Positions 17,839 through 26,067 of a stretch of DNA of 64,000 bases are shown piece by piece. Within the stretch, counting starts at the first letter, position 1, and each line of letters begins with the position of its first letter. Source of the stretch: Planctomycetaceae bacterium (GTDB lineage Bacteria; Planctomycetota; Planctomycetia; Pirellulales; Pirellulaceae); the NCBI GenBank assembly GCA_002726245.1, contig PBSM01000024.1, positions 1 through 64,000 on the forward strand, read 5' to 3'. A program made the translations under genes and the position numbers. The notes under the pieces were generated by a model. It saw nothing but the letters and a program-made list of their open reading frames with translations, had not been told where the DNA came from and did not search any database.

Positions 17839-19086
17839 TTAGAAGGACTCAGCGAGTTCTCGCGCGTCTTCTGAACGAGAAGTTGGCGGTGCGATCCGAG
17901 ACGAGGCGGAGCGTAGTACGACCCGCGTCACTTCCGGCGGGCAGTTGATGCGGATGGGTTCGAGTCCGGAGATCCCTCGGCTGACGTGAAGCAGTGTCGG
18001 ACGTTCATAGAATGTGCCGCTGGCGTATTTGACGCCGAAGTGACTGGGGGCAACGATCGGCCCGATCATCGGCAGACGAATCTGGCCGCCATGTGTGTGG
18101 CCCGCCAGCATCAAATCGAAATCGTTCGACCTTGCCCACGAGAGTTGGTCAGGTGAATGTGACAATAGAATGCGTAGGACACCGCTATTGTCTTCAAGCT
18201 CGGCTCGCGACGGAACGAATGGCGCTGGACCAAACCACGGAAGTTCGTTGCCGGCGAGAAGCACTTGTCGACCATCGACCGTGATCACGTTGCACCGACC
18301 TCCGAGGTCGATGAAACCGCAGTCGGTGACCCTTCGACGAAGAGCCGCGACGTCGCGCACGCGTTTGTCGTGATTTCCTAAGATGAAATACTTGCTGTGA
18401 CGAGCGCGCAAGCGACCAAGCGTTGGAGCGATCCAGTCGAGACAACGCTCTTTGTCGATGATGTCGCCTGTCACGACGACAAGATCTGCTTCGATGTCGT
18501 TGACCCGATCGATCACGAAGTCGAAGTAAGCCCGTTCTATCTTGCCGGTGAAATGTAGATCGGACAAATGCAAGATCGAAAGACCGTCGAGTCCCTCGTC
18601 CAACCGGGCGAGTTCGAATTCCTTCTCGCTTACCGTTAGCGCGGTGACCTCGTTCTCCGGCACAAGAGACAAGAGTTTCGAAGTCATTCCGGCAACGAGC
18701 GGTACGCTCAGTTCTCGGGCGACGTCGTATCGAACGGTGGTTGATGCAAGGACCCCCGAAGGCGGCTTCTCGTGAAAACGCCGCCAACTCCATCGGCTTG
18801 CGACATAGACAAGCATCCCGCAGGCAATGGCGAAGTACACGGCATCCACGAAATGGCCCGCAGAGAGCCTTGACAGGGGCCTTGCCACTTGGCCTGACAT
18901 CGCCAAACGCCAACACCATGCAACTGGCATCGCGACGACAGCGAGAATCTGCATCATCTCGGTAGCCTTGATCAATCGGCGCGGAATCCCAAGGGCGTGG
19001 ACGCGATTGAAGAGGGCAACCCACAACGCCAAATGCCCCAACAAGCCGAGAGCTAGCAATGTGTAAGCGAGTGCGATTTCGATCAA
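17839..19086 (-). CDS. Membrane-anchored metallophosphoesterase
   Basis: 415 residues, apparent TTG start at 19086. The N-terminal 120 residues contain about four hydrophobic helices. The catalytic domain (about 165-390) has the full calcineurin-like set: L-S-D-L-H-F, V-V-V-T-G-D-I-I-D, F-I-L-G-N-H-D, L-L-S-H-S-P-D and L-A-G-H-T-H-G-G-Q-I-R-L-P. This layout matches the YkuE/YaeI-type phosphodiesterases, some of which act on UDP-sugar or lipid substrates at the membrane; the substrate here is unknown. It ends 80 bp from the GH38-like gene in convergent orientation and follows the PAS-GAF-REC gene on the same strand by 48 bp. Confidence 0.85.
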   Translation of the reverse strand: MIEIALAYTLLALGLLGHLALWVALFNRVHALGIPRRLIKATEMMQILAVVAMPVAWCWRLAMSGQVARPLSRLSAGHFVDAVYFAIACGMLVYVASRWSWRRFHEKPPSGVLASTTVRYDVARELSVPLVAGMTSKLLSLVPENEVTALTVSEKEFELARLDEGLDGLSILHLSDLHFTGKIERAYFDFVIDRVNDIEADLVVVTGDIIDKERCLDWIAPTLGRLRARHSKYFILGNHDKRVRDVAALRRRVTDCGFIDLGGRCNVITVDGRQVLLAGNELPWFGPAPFVPSRAELEDNSGVLRILLSHSPDQLSWARSNDFDLMLAGHTHGGQIRLPMIGPIVAPSHFGVKYASGTFYERPTLLHVSRGISGLEPIRINCPPEVTRVVLRSASSRIAPPTSRSEDARELAESF

Positions 19087-19134
19087 ACGTTCACTCCATC
19101 GATCCGGATCGGGCCAGGATTACCGCCGATTCCG

Positions 19135-20847
19135 CTACGATTGCGGAACTCGACCGTAAACTTCCAACATGGCCTCGACCGTCTCGAGCAATTGATCCAG
19201 GCGGAACGGTTTGTAAAGAATCGCCTTCGCATGCAGCCCAGCTTGGCGTGCTTTTACGATCGAGTGGCCGGGATCGTACCCAAAACCGGTCATTAGCACC
19301 AAGGGCACTGGATCGAGGACGTCTTTCAATCGTGTGAGCAATTCATAGCCGCTGAGATCAGGTAGACGAATGTCAGCGATGATCACGTCATAGTCAACGT
19401 TCGGCCCGCTGTTTCGGACCATGAAGACCGCCTCGCCACCTTCGTGTGCCGTCTCGACTTCGCAGCCGTATCGCTCGAGAAGTCCATGAGCGTCGTTTCG
19501 GACGCTATCATCCGCGTCAACCACGAGCACTCGACAGCCGCGCAGCTTGGAGTGCTTCTTGAGATCGGGTGAAGCCGGCACCGCCTCGGCGGGAGCCATC
19601 GTCTGTCCCACATTGTGAATGACTTGCTTGATGTCACGCGCGTTCTTCAGGATCCGCTGTAAACGCTCGACCACCTCTGGTTCGTGTCCGATGTACCGTT
19701 CCATGACATTGACTGCATCGTTCAGAATCTCATCGACTGGCATCGCGACCGCACCGTGAATCGCCTCGCAGCTCTCTTGTGCCGTGCTAGCACTTTGCGC
19801 GGCCATCAGTTCGAGGGTGTTCAGGGCAACGGCAACGTCGCGCGAGAAGATCTCGAGGAATTGCAGATCGCTTTCACCAAACGCACGCGGCTCGGGGCTT
19901 TCGACGTTGAAAGTGCCGATGACCTGATCGTGCAAGATCAGCGGAACCGTCAGAGAACTCTTCGCACCTTGGAAACCGGTCAGATAGAGCGGGTCTTCGA
20001 CCGTATCTTCACAGAGATAACTCTTCCCTGTCGCCGCGACAAAGCCGGTCACTCCATTGTCGGATGGTTCGGCATACAGCGGTCGATTCGCGGCCGCGTC
20101 ATCGATGCCGTAGGAGAGAAGTGGCTCCAGTTGGCTGGCCTTTTCGTCCAGCACGCGAATCTCGACGACATCAAAGCTCAGGAGGTCTTGGGTATAGTGC
20201 AGGATGTTGGACTTAAGCAACTCGATTCTCTCGTCCACGCCCATATTGAAGACTTCGTCTGGCGTTAGATCGCCGAGTTCGATGCCAGCCTTGTGGATGG
20301 CCGCCAGCTTTTGCTGCTGCAGCATCTCGGCCGTGACATCCCGAACGGTGACGATCAGGTGTCGCGATTCACCCTCGGTACCAGCGATCGGGGCGGCGTG
20401 AGTCTGGAAGTATCGATCACCGGATCGCAGGGTCGAACTACTCGCTTGGCCTGTCGCCAGCGCCGTATGGAAGGGGCAAAAGTCGGGGCCGAGTATCTCT
20501 GGATTTCCCATTGCCGGATAGAAGCTCAACCCGGTGACATCTTCCGCGCCACACCACTCGTTGAAGCGAGTGTTTGTCCAGAGGATCGAATTGTCAACAT
20601 CAACGAGCGCGACACCGTCGGGCATTCCATCCAGGATCCGCTCATTCTGAAGGAGCCGCCCCAACTGGAAGGCCTCCGCGAGATGATTTTGCGCGACATA
20701 CAAGCCGTCAAAGTCATCGCGTGCGAGTTGGGCGAGAGCTTGCAGCGAAGTCGGAACCCTAACGATCTCGCACCCTTCGCGTAGCTGATCCGCTTCGGAA
20801 TCGCGATCTAAGTCTGTTACACAGAGGATTTTGGGTCTTTGTGACAA
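19135..20847 (-). CDS. PAS-GAF-response regulator receiver protein
   Basis: 570 residues from a TTG at 20847 with GAGGAG about ten bases upstream. Order of domains: an N-terminal receiver-like segment without phosphorylation site (about 1-65), a PAS domain (about 70-175, D-G-V-A-L-V-D-V-D-N-S-I-L-W-T-N), a helical linker, a GAF domain (about 200-350, L-I-L-H-D-Q-V-I-G-T-F-N-V-E-S), and a C-terminal receiver (about 445-565) with V-V-D-A-D-D, phospho-acceptor Asp in I-I-A-D-I-R-L-P-D, Thr in V-L-M-T-G-F and Lys in Y-K-P-F. No histidine kinase, GGDEF or DNA-binding domain is present, so it likely works as a sensing adaptor in a phosphorelay. Probably transcribed with the metallophosphoesterase. 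Confidence 0.85.
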   Translation of the reverse strand: MSQRPKILCVTDLDRDSEADQLREGCEIVRVPTSLQALAQLARDDFDGLYVAQNHLAEAFQLGRLLQNERILDGMPDGVALVDVDNSILWTNTRFNEWCGAEDVTGLSFYPAMGNPEILGPDFCPFHTALATGQASSSTLRSGDRYFQTHAAPIAGTEGESRHLIVTVRDVTAEMLQQQKLAAIHKAGIELGDLTPDEVFNMGVDERIELLKSNILHYTQDLLSFDVVEIRVLDEKASQLEPLLSYGIDDAAANRPLYAEPSDNGVTGFVAATGKSYLCEDTVEDPLYLTGFQGAKSSLTVPLILHDQVIGTFNVESPEPRAFGESDLQFLEIFSRDVAVALNTLELMAAQSASTAQESCEAIHGAVAMPVDEILNDAVNVMERYIGHEPEVVERLQRILKNARDIKQVIHNVGQTMAPAEAVPASPDLKKHSKLRGCRVLVVDADDSVRNDAHGLLERYGCEVETAHEGGEAVFMVRNSGPNVDYDVIIADIRLPDLSGYELLTRLKDVLDPVPLVLMTGFGYDPGHSIVKARQAGLHAKAILYKPFRLDQLLETVEAMLEVYGRVPQS

Positions 20848-21321
20848 CCCCGGGAATCTCCTCTAAATCAACTCAGGCATGGCCCAGCGAATTATAAAAG
20901 TCGGTCATGACCTGAACAACCGCTTAACCACCATACAGTCGCTAGTTTTTCCATCGGTTCGCCGATTTCGGTAAGTTGATTGAGTGTGACAGTTTCGCGC
21001 GCATTCTTGCATCTCTTCCACGCCTCGCCAACACTATCCCAGACGTTCGTTACGACCGGAGAGTCACAGAGCAGCCGCTGGCCTGAACTCGCTTGAGGGC
21101 GGCAGTTGTCGGACGCAAACAGCCGCAACTCATGCCGTTTTTTGAAGCTCAGGTAAAGGTGATCGCACTTCACACTCAAGTCCGATGTTACCGATGTCGC
21201 AGCTCTTGACCATCGCGCGCAACAGGCTCTATAGTAACGAATTACGGCGATCTGCAACGTCGCGGCGCGACAACAGACGACGACCGGCTTCTGCTTTTCC
21301 TAACTACTCCTTTCTATCGCA
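20848..21321. other. 474-bp gap between divergent genes
   Basis: It holds the leader of the PAS-GAF-REC gene and a promoter match for the tsaC fusion. A minus-strand frame of 121 codons (20892-21257) crosses it; its second half has plausible composition, but I recognise no family and do not call it. Nothing resembling a structured RNA was seen. Confidence 0.5.
21206..21235 (+). promoter_or_regulatory. Sigma-70-type promoter upstream of the tsaC fusion
   Basis: TTGACC (21206-21211), 18-nt spacer, TATAGT (21230-21235). Transcription would start near 21242, about 80 nt before the ATG at 21322. Confidence 0.55.
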
Positions 21322-22491
21322 ATGGCAGCCGCAATCATCAATGTTCGGACAGCGGACGATCCGCGCGACGCTATCCATCGCGCCGTGCAAGCGTTGGCCG
21401 AGGGTAAGCTGGTCGCGGTACCGACTGAAACCGTGTATGGAGTTGCCGCAAGTGCTTTGAACGAAGAGGCTGTCGCGAGACTATCCCGTTTGAAACAACG
21501 AGCAGCGGACCAGCCGTTCACATTGGCGATCAAGAGTGCTGACGATGCCCGAGACTACGTTCCGTGTATCCCAGCAATCGGCGAGCGCCTTGCCAGGCGA
21601 TGTTGGCCGGGGCCGGTAACGCTAGTCGTCGACAGCGATCACCCCGACAGTTTGCTGAAGCAGTTGCCGGATTCGGTCCAACAGGCGGTCTGTCCGCAAG
21701 GAACGCTCGGCTTGCGAGTTCCCGCGCACGAAGTCGTTCTGGCCGTAGCTCGATTGACCGCTGGTCCGTTGGTGTTGACAAGTGCGAATCGACGCGGCAG
21801 GCCGGAAGCCAACAGTTCCGAGGAGGTGGCCGCCGCCTTGGGAGACGAGATCGATCTGATCTTGGACGACGGGCCGAGCAAGTTCGGACAGCCCTCGTCG
21901 GTCGTCCGCGCTGGCAGCGACGGCCTGAAGTTGCTCCGCTCCGGTGTCATTAACGAGCAGGCTCTGAGCCGCTTAGCCGGCTACATCTTAGTATTCGTCT
22001 GTACCGGCAACACCTGTCGTAGCCCCATGGCAGAGGCGTTGATGCGTCGCCGCGTGGCCGAGCACTTGAAGTGTTCGATCGCCGATTTGGAAGAACAAGG
22101 CGTAATGATCGTATCAGCAGGCATTGCCGCCCACGCGGGCGACCGGGCGAGCCTGGAATCGGCTCAGGTGGTCAAAGAACGAGGTTTGGACCTGTCCAGT
22201 CACGAAAGCCAGCCTCTCGGCGAACGCTTGGTTCGTTTCGCGGATCTCGTTCTCACGCTGACTCGGGGCCACCGCGAAGCCATCGTGGGACAGTGGCCTG
22301 ATGCCGCCGAGAGGGTTAAACTATTGTGTGGTGACGGTTCAAACGTCGCTGATCCCATCGGCGGCCCGATTGAACTCTATCGCCGTTGTGCCGATCAGAT
22401 TGATGCGAACTTAGGGGCATGGTTGGACGAGATCGACTTCTCCTCGCTTCCGCCCGGAAATCCGACCGACAGCGAGGGATCAGGAGCCTGA
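21322..22491 (+). CDS. TsaC/Sua5 threonylcarbamoyl-AMP synthase fused to a low-MW phosphatase (YwlE-like)
   Basis: 389 residues. Residues 1-205 are the YrdC/TsaC fold that makes threonylcarbamoyl-AMP for t6A37 of ANN-decoding tRNAs: V-A-V-P-T-E-T-V-Y-G-V-A, S-R-L-K-Q-R, L-A-R-R-C-W-P-G-P-V-T-L-V and P-L-V-L-T-S-A-N. Residues 222-370 are a low-molecular-weight protein phosphatase with catalytic loop C-T-G-N-T-C-R-S-P-M-A-E and the acid Asp in V-A-D-P-I-G-G. In tyrosine phosphatases the loop usually reads C-x-G-N-I-C-R-S; the Thr seen here is the residue that selects phosphoarginine in YwlE of Bacillus. rpiB follows after 4 bp, copying the neighbours ywlC, ywlE and ywlF of Bacillus. No Shine-Dalgarno is obvious. 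Confidence 0.9.
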   Translation: MAAAIINVRTADDPRDAIHRAVQALAEGKLVAVPTETVYGVAASALNEEAVARLSRLKQRAADQPFTLAIKSADDARDYVPCIPAIGERLARRCWPGPVTLVVDSDHPDSLLKQLPDSVQQAVCPQGTLGLRVPAHEVVLAVARLTAGPLVLTSANRRGRPEANSSEEVAAALGDEIDLILDDGPSKFGQPSSVVRAGSDGLKLLRSGVINEQALSRLAGYILVFVCTGNTCRSPMAEALMRRRVAEHLKCSIADLEEQGVMIVSAGIAAHAGDRASLESAQVVKERGLDLSSHESQPLGERLVRFADLVLTLTRGHREAIVGQWPDAAERVKLLCGDGSNVADPIGGPIELYRRCADQIDANLGAWLDEIDFSSLPPGNPTDSEGSGA

Positions 22492-22495
22492 TACG

Positions 22496-22942
22496 ATGCA
22501 AATCGCCATTGGTAGCGACCACCGCGGATACAACATGAAAGTCAAGCTCGCGGAACTACTTGGCGAGTTCGGACATTCGGTAACCGACGAGGGCACCGAC
22601 AGCGTCGAAAGCTGCGACTATCCTGACGTGGCGGCTGCCGTCGCGCGGAAAGTCGCTTCGGGCGAATCGGATCGCGGCATCTTGATTTGCGGTACAGGCA
22701 TCGGCATGGCGATGACGGCGAACAAATTCCCTGGTGCGAGAGCGGCAACTTGCCACGACGAAGTGACTGCCGAGATCTGCCGGCGGCATAACAACGTCAA
22801 TGTGCTCTGCCTGTCTGGTGATCTGCTGGGCGAAAGCCGACTCGACAACTTGGTGAAGATCTGGTTGGAGACGGAGTTCGAAGGCGGACGCCACGCTCGC
22901 CGTCTCGACAAGATCGCCGAGATCGAACGCCAGCACTGCTAG
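22496..22942 (+). CDS. rpiB: Ribose-5-phosphate isomerase B
   Basis: 148 residues, the normal RpiB length; ATG at 22496 with AGGAG upstream inside the end of the previous gene. Interconverts ribose 5-phosphate and ribulose 5-phosphate in the pentose phosphate pathway. Visible motifs: I-A-I-G-S-D-H-R-G-Y, G-I-L-I-C-G-T-G-I-G-M-A-M-T-A-N-K (anion-binding loop with the catalytic Cys), R-H-N-N-V-N-V-L-C-L-S-G-D. A related allose-6-phosphate activity cannot be excluded. Translationally close to the TsaC-phosphatase fusion, so likely one operon. Confidence 0.93.
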   Translation: MQIAIGSDHRGYNMKVKLAELLGEFGHSVTDEGTDSVESCDYPDVAAAVARKVASGESDRGILICGTGIGMAMTANKFPGARAATCHDEVTAEICRRHNNVNVLCLSGDLLGESRLDNLVKIWLETEFEGGRHARRLDKIAEIERQHC

Positions 22943-23068
22943 GCTTTGTCAGAAAACTGTAGCCACGCGTACTGCGGCCGGATTCTCTCAAGAGTGCGCC
23001 GCAGCTTGACGACAACGAAGAAGTACCCGTGTCTCAGTGCGCGCCGATCGAACCTGGACGGAAACGCC

Positions 23069-23455
23069 ATGGATCAGATTCAGTTCCCCGAAGTCGTTCA
23101 ACAGTGGGTCAACGATATCCTTACGTGGGTTGGCTTTGGAACGATTGTCGGTCTGCTGGCGAAGGCCATCATGCCGGGCCGGGACCCGGGCGGAGCGATC
23201 GCGACATTGGCGATGGGGATCGGTGGGAGCGTGATTGGCTGCGGGATCGTTTCTTATTTCCATGAGGGACACCGCGTCACGCCGATCAGTCCACTCGGTC
23301 TCGCCGTCGCCACGGGCGGAGCCTTCGTGATTCTCTGCTTCTACAAGCTTCTCGGCGGTTACTTCTTCGTCGAAGGCGGAGTCCCCCGCCGCCGAGTCCG
23401 GCGCCCCTACTATCGCAGTCGCCGCCGCGCGGACCTGGTTGACTACGACGATTAA
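23069..23455 (+). CDS. GlsB/YeaQ/YmgE-family small membrane protein
   Basis: 128 residues from the ATG at 23069. Three hydrophobic stretches carry the family pattern: W-V-G-F-G-T-I-V-G-L-L-A-K-A-I-M-P-G-R-D-P-G-G (residues 16-40), then M-G-I-G-G-S-V-I-G-C-G-I and A-T-G-G-A-F-V-I-L. The C-terminus is strongly basic (R-R-R-V-R-R, R-R-R). The family was once labelled transglycosylase-associated; its members are small stress-linked membrane proteins without known chemistry. It stands alone after rpiB, about 125 bp downstream. Confidence 0.8.
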   Translation: MDQIQFPEVVQQWVNDILTWVGFGTIVGLLAKAIMPGRDPGGAIATLAMGIGGSVIGCGIVSYFHEGHRVTPISPLGLAVATGGAFVILCFYKLLGGYFFVEGGVPRRRVRRPYYRSRRRADLVDYDD

Positions 23456-23572
23456 GCGCCGGGCCAGTGCTTGCATCTCGAAGCGATCGCGCCCTGAACT
23501 TGCCTTCGACGGCGTAGCGGCCGATAATCGAACCGTGTTCGGACGTTGATCGCGTTTCTGAGAATTAAAGCT

Positions 23573-24514
23573 ATGCGTAAAAGCAGCCTTTGCATCGCGT
23601 GCCTCTCGGTCGTGTCTCTCGCCCTGGTCGTTCATGCGCAGAATCGCAAGGCGGCGAAACGGGCAAAGTTGCCGACGTTTCAGGCGAATCAGACGAGTCG
23701 CTTCTTCTTCGATGATGTGCTCGCACAGCTACAAGGTGAGCGACCGGCGAGTCCGAACGCGTCGGTCGCAACTGTCGAAACTCCTGGAGCGCCAGATGCA
23801 GCAACTGTCGGCGAGTCCTACGCTTGGTCCAAGATCATCTCACCTTCGACGGTGGAAGATGAAGTCAAGAAGCTCAAGAACGCGATAAACACAAGCATCA
23901 CGACGCCCACGGAATTCGCCGGCAAGGGATACAAGGAGATTCGGCGCGACTTTTCAATCCTCGCGATGGTCTTTGCCATCATCAACGAATACGACGCCGA
24001 TGTCCGCTGGAAAAAGGATGCCGCCGCGGCCCGCGATATCTTCGCGCGAACAGCGGCGAATGCCAAGGCGGGCGGCAACATCAACGTCTATAAAGAATCC
24101 AAGAGACGTAACGACGAACTCACGGATCTGATGGGCGGCTCGTCGCTCGGAAACCAACCCGAAGAGCAGGCCAATAACTGGGAACAAATCGCCGATCGCA
24201 ACCCACTCATGCAACGCCTAGTCACCGGCGCCGAGGAGAATCTCTCCAAGTGGACTTCCAACGAAGATGAGTTCTCGAACAACATCGAGGAGGTACTGCA
24301 CGAAGCTGAGATCGTCGCCGCGATCGGTGAAGTGTTAATACGTGAGGGCATGGAAGATGGCGACGATGAGGAATATGCGGCGTTCGCGAAGCTAATGGAG
24401 ACCAGCGCGCTTGACATCGTGGCAGCCGTGAAGCTGAATGACGCCGATCAGGCTCGAAAGGCCAACGGCGAAATCGCCAAGGCCTGCTCGAACTGTCACG
24501 ACAATTACCGCTAG
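23573..24514 (+). CDS. Exported c-type cytochrome with C-terminal heme site
   Basis: 313 residues from the ATG at 23573. Signal peptide over the first 21 residues or so (L-C-I-A-C-L-S-V-V-S-L-A-L-V-V-H-A, cut after H-A). The body is helical and the only heme motif, C-S-N-C-H, comes six residues before the end (C-S-N-C-H-D-N-Y-R). This is the layout of class II (cytochrome c') proteins, where the heme motif closes a four-helix bundle. The N-terminal half (to about residue 90) is low complexity and does not belong to that fold. Periplasmic. The partner and ligand are unknown. Confidence 0.75.
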   Translation: MRKSSLCIACLSVVSLALVVHAQNRKAAKRAKLPTFQANQTSRFFFDDVLAQLQGERPASPNASVATVETPGAPDAATVGESYAWSKIISPSTVEDEVKKLKNAINTSITTPTEFAGKGYKEIRRDFSILAMVFAIINEYDADVRWKKDAAAARDIFARTAANAKAGGNINVYKESKRRNDELTDLMGGSSLGNQPEEQANNWEQIADRNPLMQRLVTGAEENLSKWTSNEDEFSNNIEEVLHEAEIVAAIGEVLIREGMEDGDDEEYAAFAKLMETSALDIVAAVKLNDADQARKANGEIAKACSNCHDNYR

Positions 24515-24630
24515 CATTCCTGGGTAATCCGCTCTAGCGGCACACTTCTCGTTTGGTTAACATTCCGCCGCGCGCCACACCGGTCCCTTCGCGTGCGTCC
24601 CCTCGGGAAGATCTTCCTCTTCGATTGTAT

Positions 24631-24680
24631 GTAGCCGTTCGCTCCGCGAATGAGTGTGTTTTTGCGGAGCGAAAAGCCAC
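24631..24680. repeat. Short palindrome (gtagccgttcgctccgcg family)
   Basis: gtagccgttcgctccgc at 24631 pairs with gcggagcgaaaagccac ending at 24680. A weaker relative lies at 36036-36085. It sits 44 bp upstream of the next gene's start, in its leader. Confidence 0.6.
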
Positions 24681-24723
24681 AACCTGTACTACCACCGTTC
24701 GTCGCAACACAAAGGAGATGCTG

Positions 24724-25863
24724 ATGCGTTCGCGTCTGAACTCGATCTTCGTCCTTACGATTGCGATAACTGCTCTGCTGACGCCGGCCAGCCTGCCGCG
24801 GACGAATGCCGAAACCAATTGGACGCGCTTCATCCCGTTCAACCGCGTCGAAGCGGACTCTCGCAAGGACTACACATTACGTCAGGAGCATGGCCCGTGG
24901 TTGATCTTGGCCGCCACATTTGCGGCCAAAGACGGTGCTGAAGAGCAAGCTCGTGAGTTGGTCTTGGAGCTTCGAAAGCGATATAAGCTGGAGGCCTATA
25001 TTGATGTTCGTGAGTTCGATTTCACGGAGGCAATTCAAGGCAAGACGATCGACCGATATACGGGCGGCCCGGCACGCATGAAGTATGCGAACTTCAGCCA
25101 CCACAAGTCGTTCGCCGTGTTGGTAGGTAACTTCGAATCGTTCGACGATCCCGAGTTGCCGGCGACGCTGAAGAAGATCAAGTACGCCCGTCCAGATTGT
25201 TTGGATCTGTCAAAACGTGAATGGTCGGCTCAGCGATTCATTGGTCTGCGCGAGTTGCAAAGGCGTATCAACCGTGATCCGGCCAAGCATCGCAAGGGGT
25301 CGATGGGCAACGCCTTCGTCACACGCAACCCGCACCTGCCCGAAGAGTACTTTGCTACGACCGGTTTGGATGAATTCGTCATCAGCCTTAATCAAAACGT
25401 GAAGTACAGCTTGTTGAACAACCCGAAGGCATACACCGTGAAAGTGGCGTCCTTTGGCGGCAAAGATACGATGAACGTCAAAGAGATAGAGACGATTGAA
25501 AGAACCGGCCGAGTTTCCAATAAGCTGGAGATCGCCGCGGATCAGGCACATCGGCTGACGTTGGCGCTGCGTGCCAAGGGCGTCGAAGCGTACGAGTTCC
25601 ATGATCGCCTGGAGAGCATCGTCACGGTTGGCAGCTTCGATTCCGTCGGCGAACCTCGCGCGGACGGAAAGATCGAGATCAACCCGACGGTGCATCGGAT
25701 CATGCAGATGTACAGTGCTAATCGCCAACCGCTGCCAGGGCAAACTAGTCTTGGCCTCCAGCCGAGGACACTCCATGGAATCGCTTTTGGTGTCCAAGCG
25801 ATCCCAGTCATCGTGCCGCGTCGCTCGATCGCCGCCGACTATGCGAGACGCTCGGCTCGCTAG
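24724..25863 (+). CDS. Exported protein with SPOR-like repeats
   Basis: 379 residues from the ATG at 24724, which has AAGGAG six bases upstream (an ATG at 24718 is too close to that site). Signal peptide of about 29 residues ending in R-T-N-A-E. Three segments have the SPOR-like pattern of a short strand, a helix and a second strand: G-P-W-L-I-L-A-A-T-F (about 50-105), F-A-V-L-V-G-N-F (about 125-150) and Y-T-V-K-V-A-S-F followed by A-L-R-A-K-G-V-E-A-Y and I-V-T-V-G-S-F (about 240-310). SPOR domains bind denuded peptidoglycan; whether these do is open. I recognise no named family, and it may be planctomycete-specific. Confidence 0.65.
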   Translation: MRSRLNSIFVLTIAITALLTPASLPRTNAETNWTRFIPFNRVEADSRKDYTLRQEHGPWLILAATFAAKDGAEEQARELVLELRKRYKLEAYIDVREFDFTEAIQGKTIDRYTGGPARMKYANFSHHKSFAVLVGNFESFDDPELPATLKKIKYARPDCLDLSKREWSAQRFIGLRELQRRINRDPAKHRKGSMGNAFVTRNPHLPEEYFATTGLDEFVISLNQNVKYSLLNNPKAYTVKVASFGGKDTMNVKEIETIERTGRVSNKLEIAADQAHRLTLALRAKGVEAYEFHDRLESIVTVGSFDSVGEPRADGKIEINPTVHRIMQMYSANRQPLPGQTSLGLQPRTLHGIAFGVQAIPVIVPRRSIAADYARRSAR

Positions 25864-25987
25864 TGCTTTGTCAGAACTTAGTATTGGGGTCGAGGGACCG
25901 GCGGGCTTGCGCCCGACCGCTACTATTGTTAGCGGAACGGCGCCAGCCGTCCGGTATCAACCCCAAGTCTTAGCGTTGACGAAGCAC
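25863..25987. repeat. MITE-like element with imperfect terminal inverted repeats
   Basis: The ends gtgctttgtcagaacttag (from 25863) and cttagcgttgacgaagcac (to 25987) are imperfect inverted repeats. Inside them ttggggt and accccaa, and accgg and ccggt, continue the pairing. It has no ORF and starts in the stop codon of the SPOR-like gene. A lone end-like sequence (ggctttgtcagaa) follows the rpiB stop at 22942. Confidence 0.6.
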
Positions 25988-26067
25988 CAGGCTGTCGATC
26001 TACTGTTCTCCTGCCGACGTGTGCCACGTGGCGACGAACTGCAACGCGGCCGTTAGAATAGTCTGTC

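Noticed and set aside
20892-21257. 121-codon minus-strand frame in the gap before tsaC
   Set aside because: No recognised family, no ribosome-binding site, and a good promoter for the opposite strand lies inside it.
25988-26067. Possible tRNA-Sec gene next to selB
   Set aside because: No cloverleaf, T-loop (GTTCRA) or long variable arm could be found in the flanks of selB.
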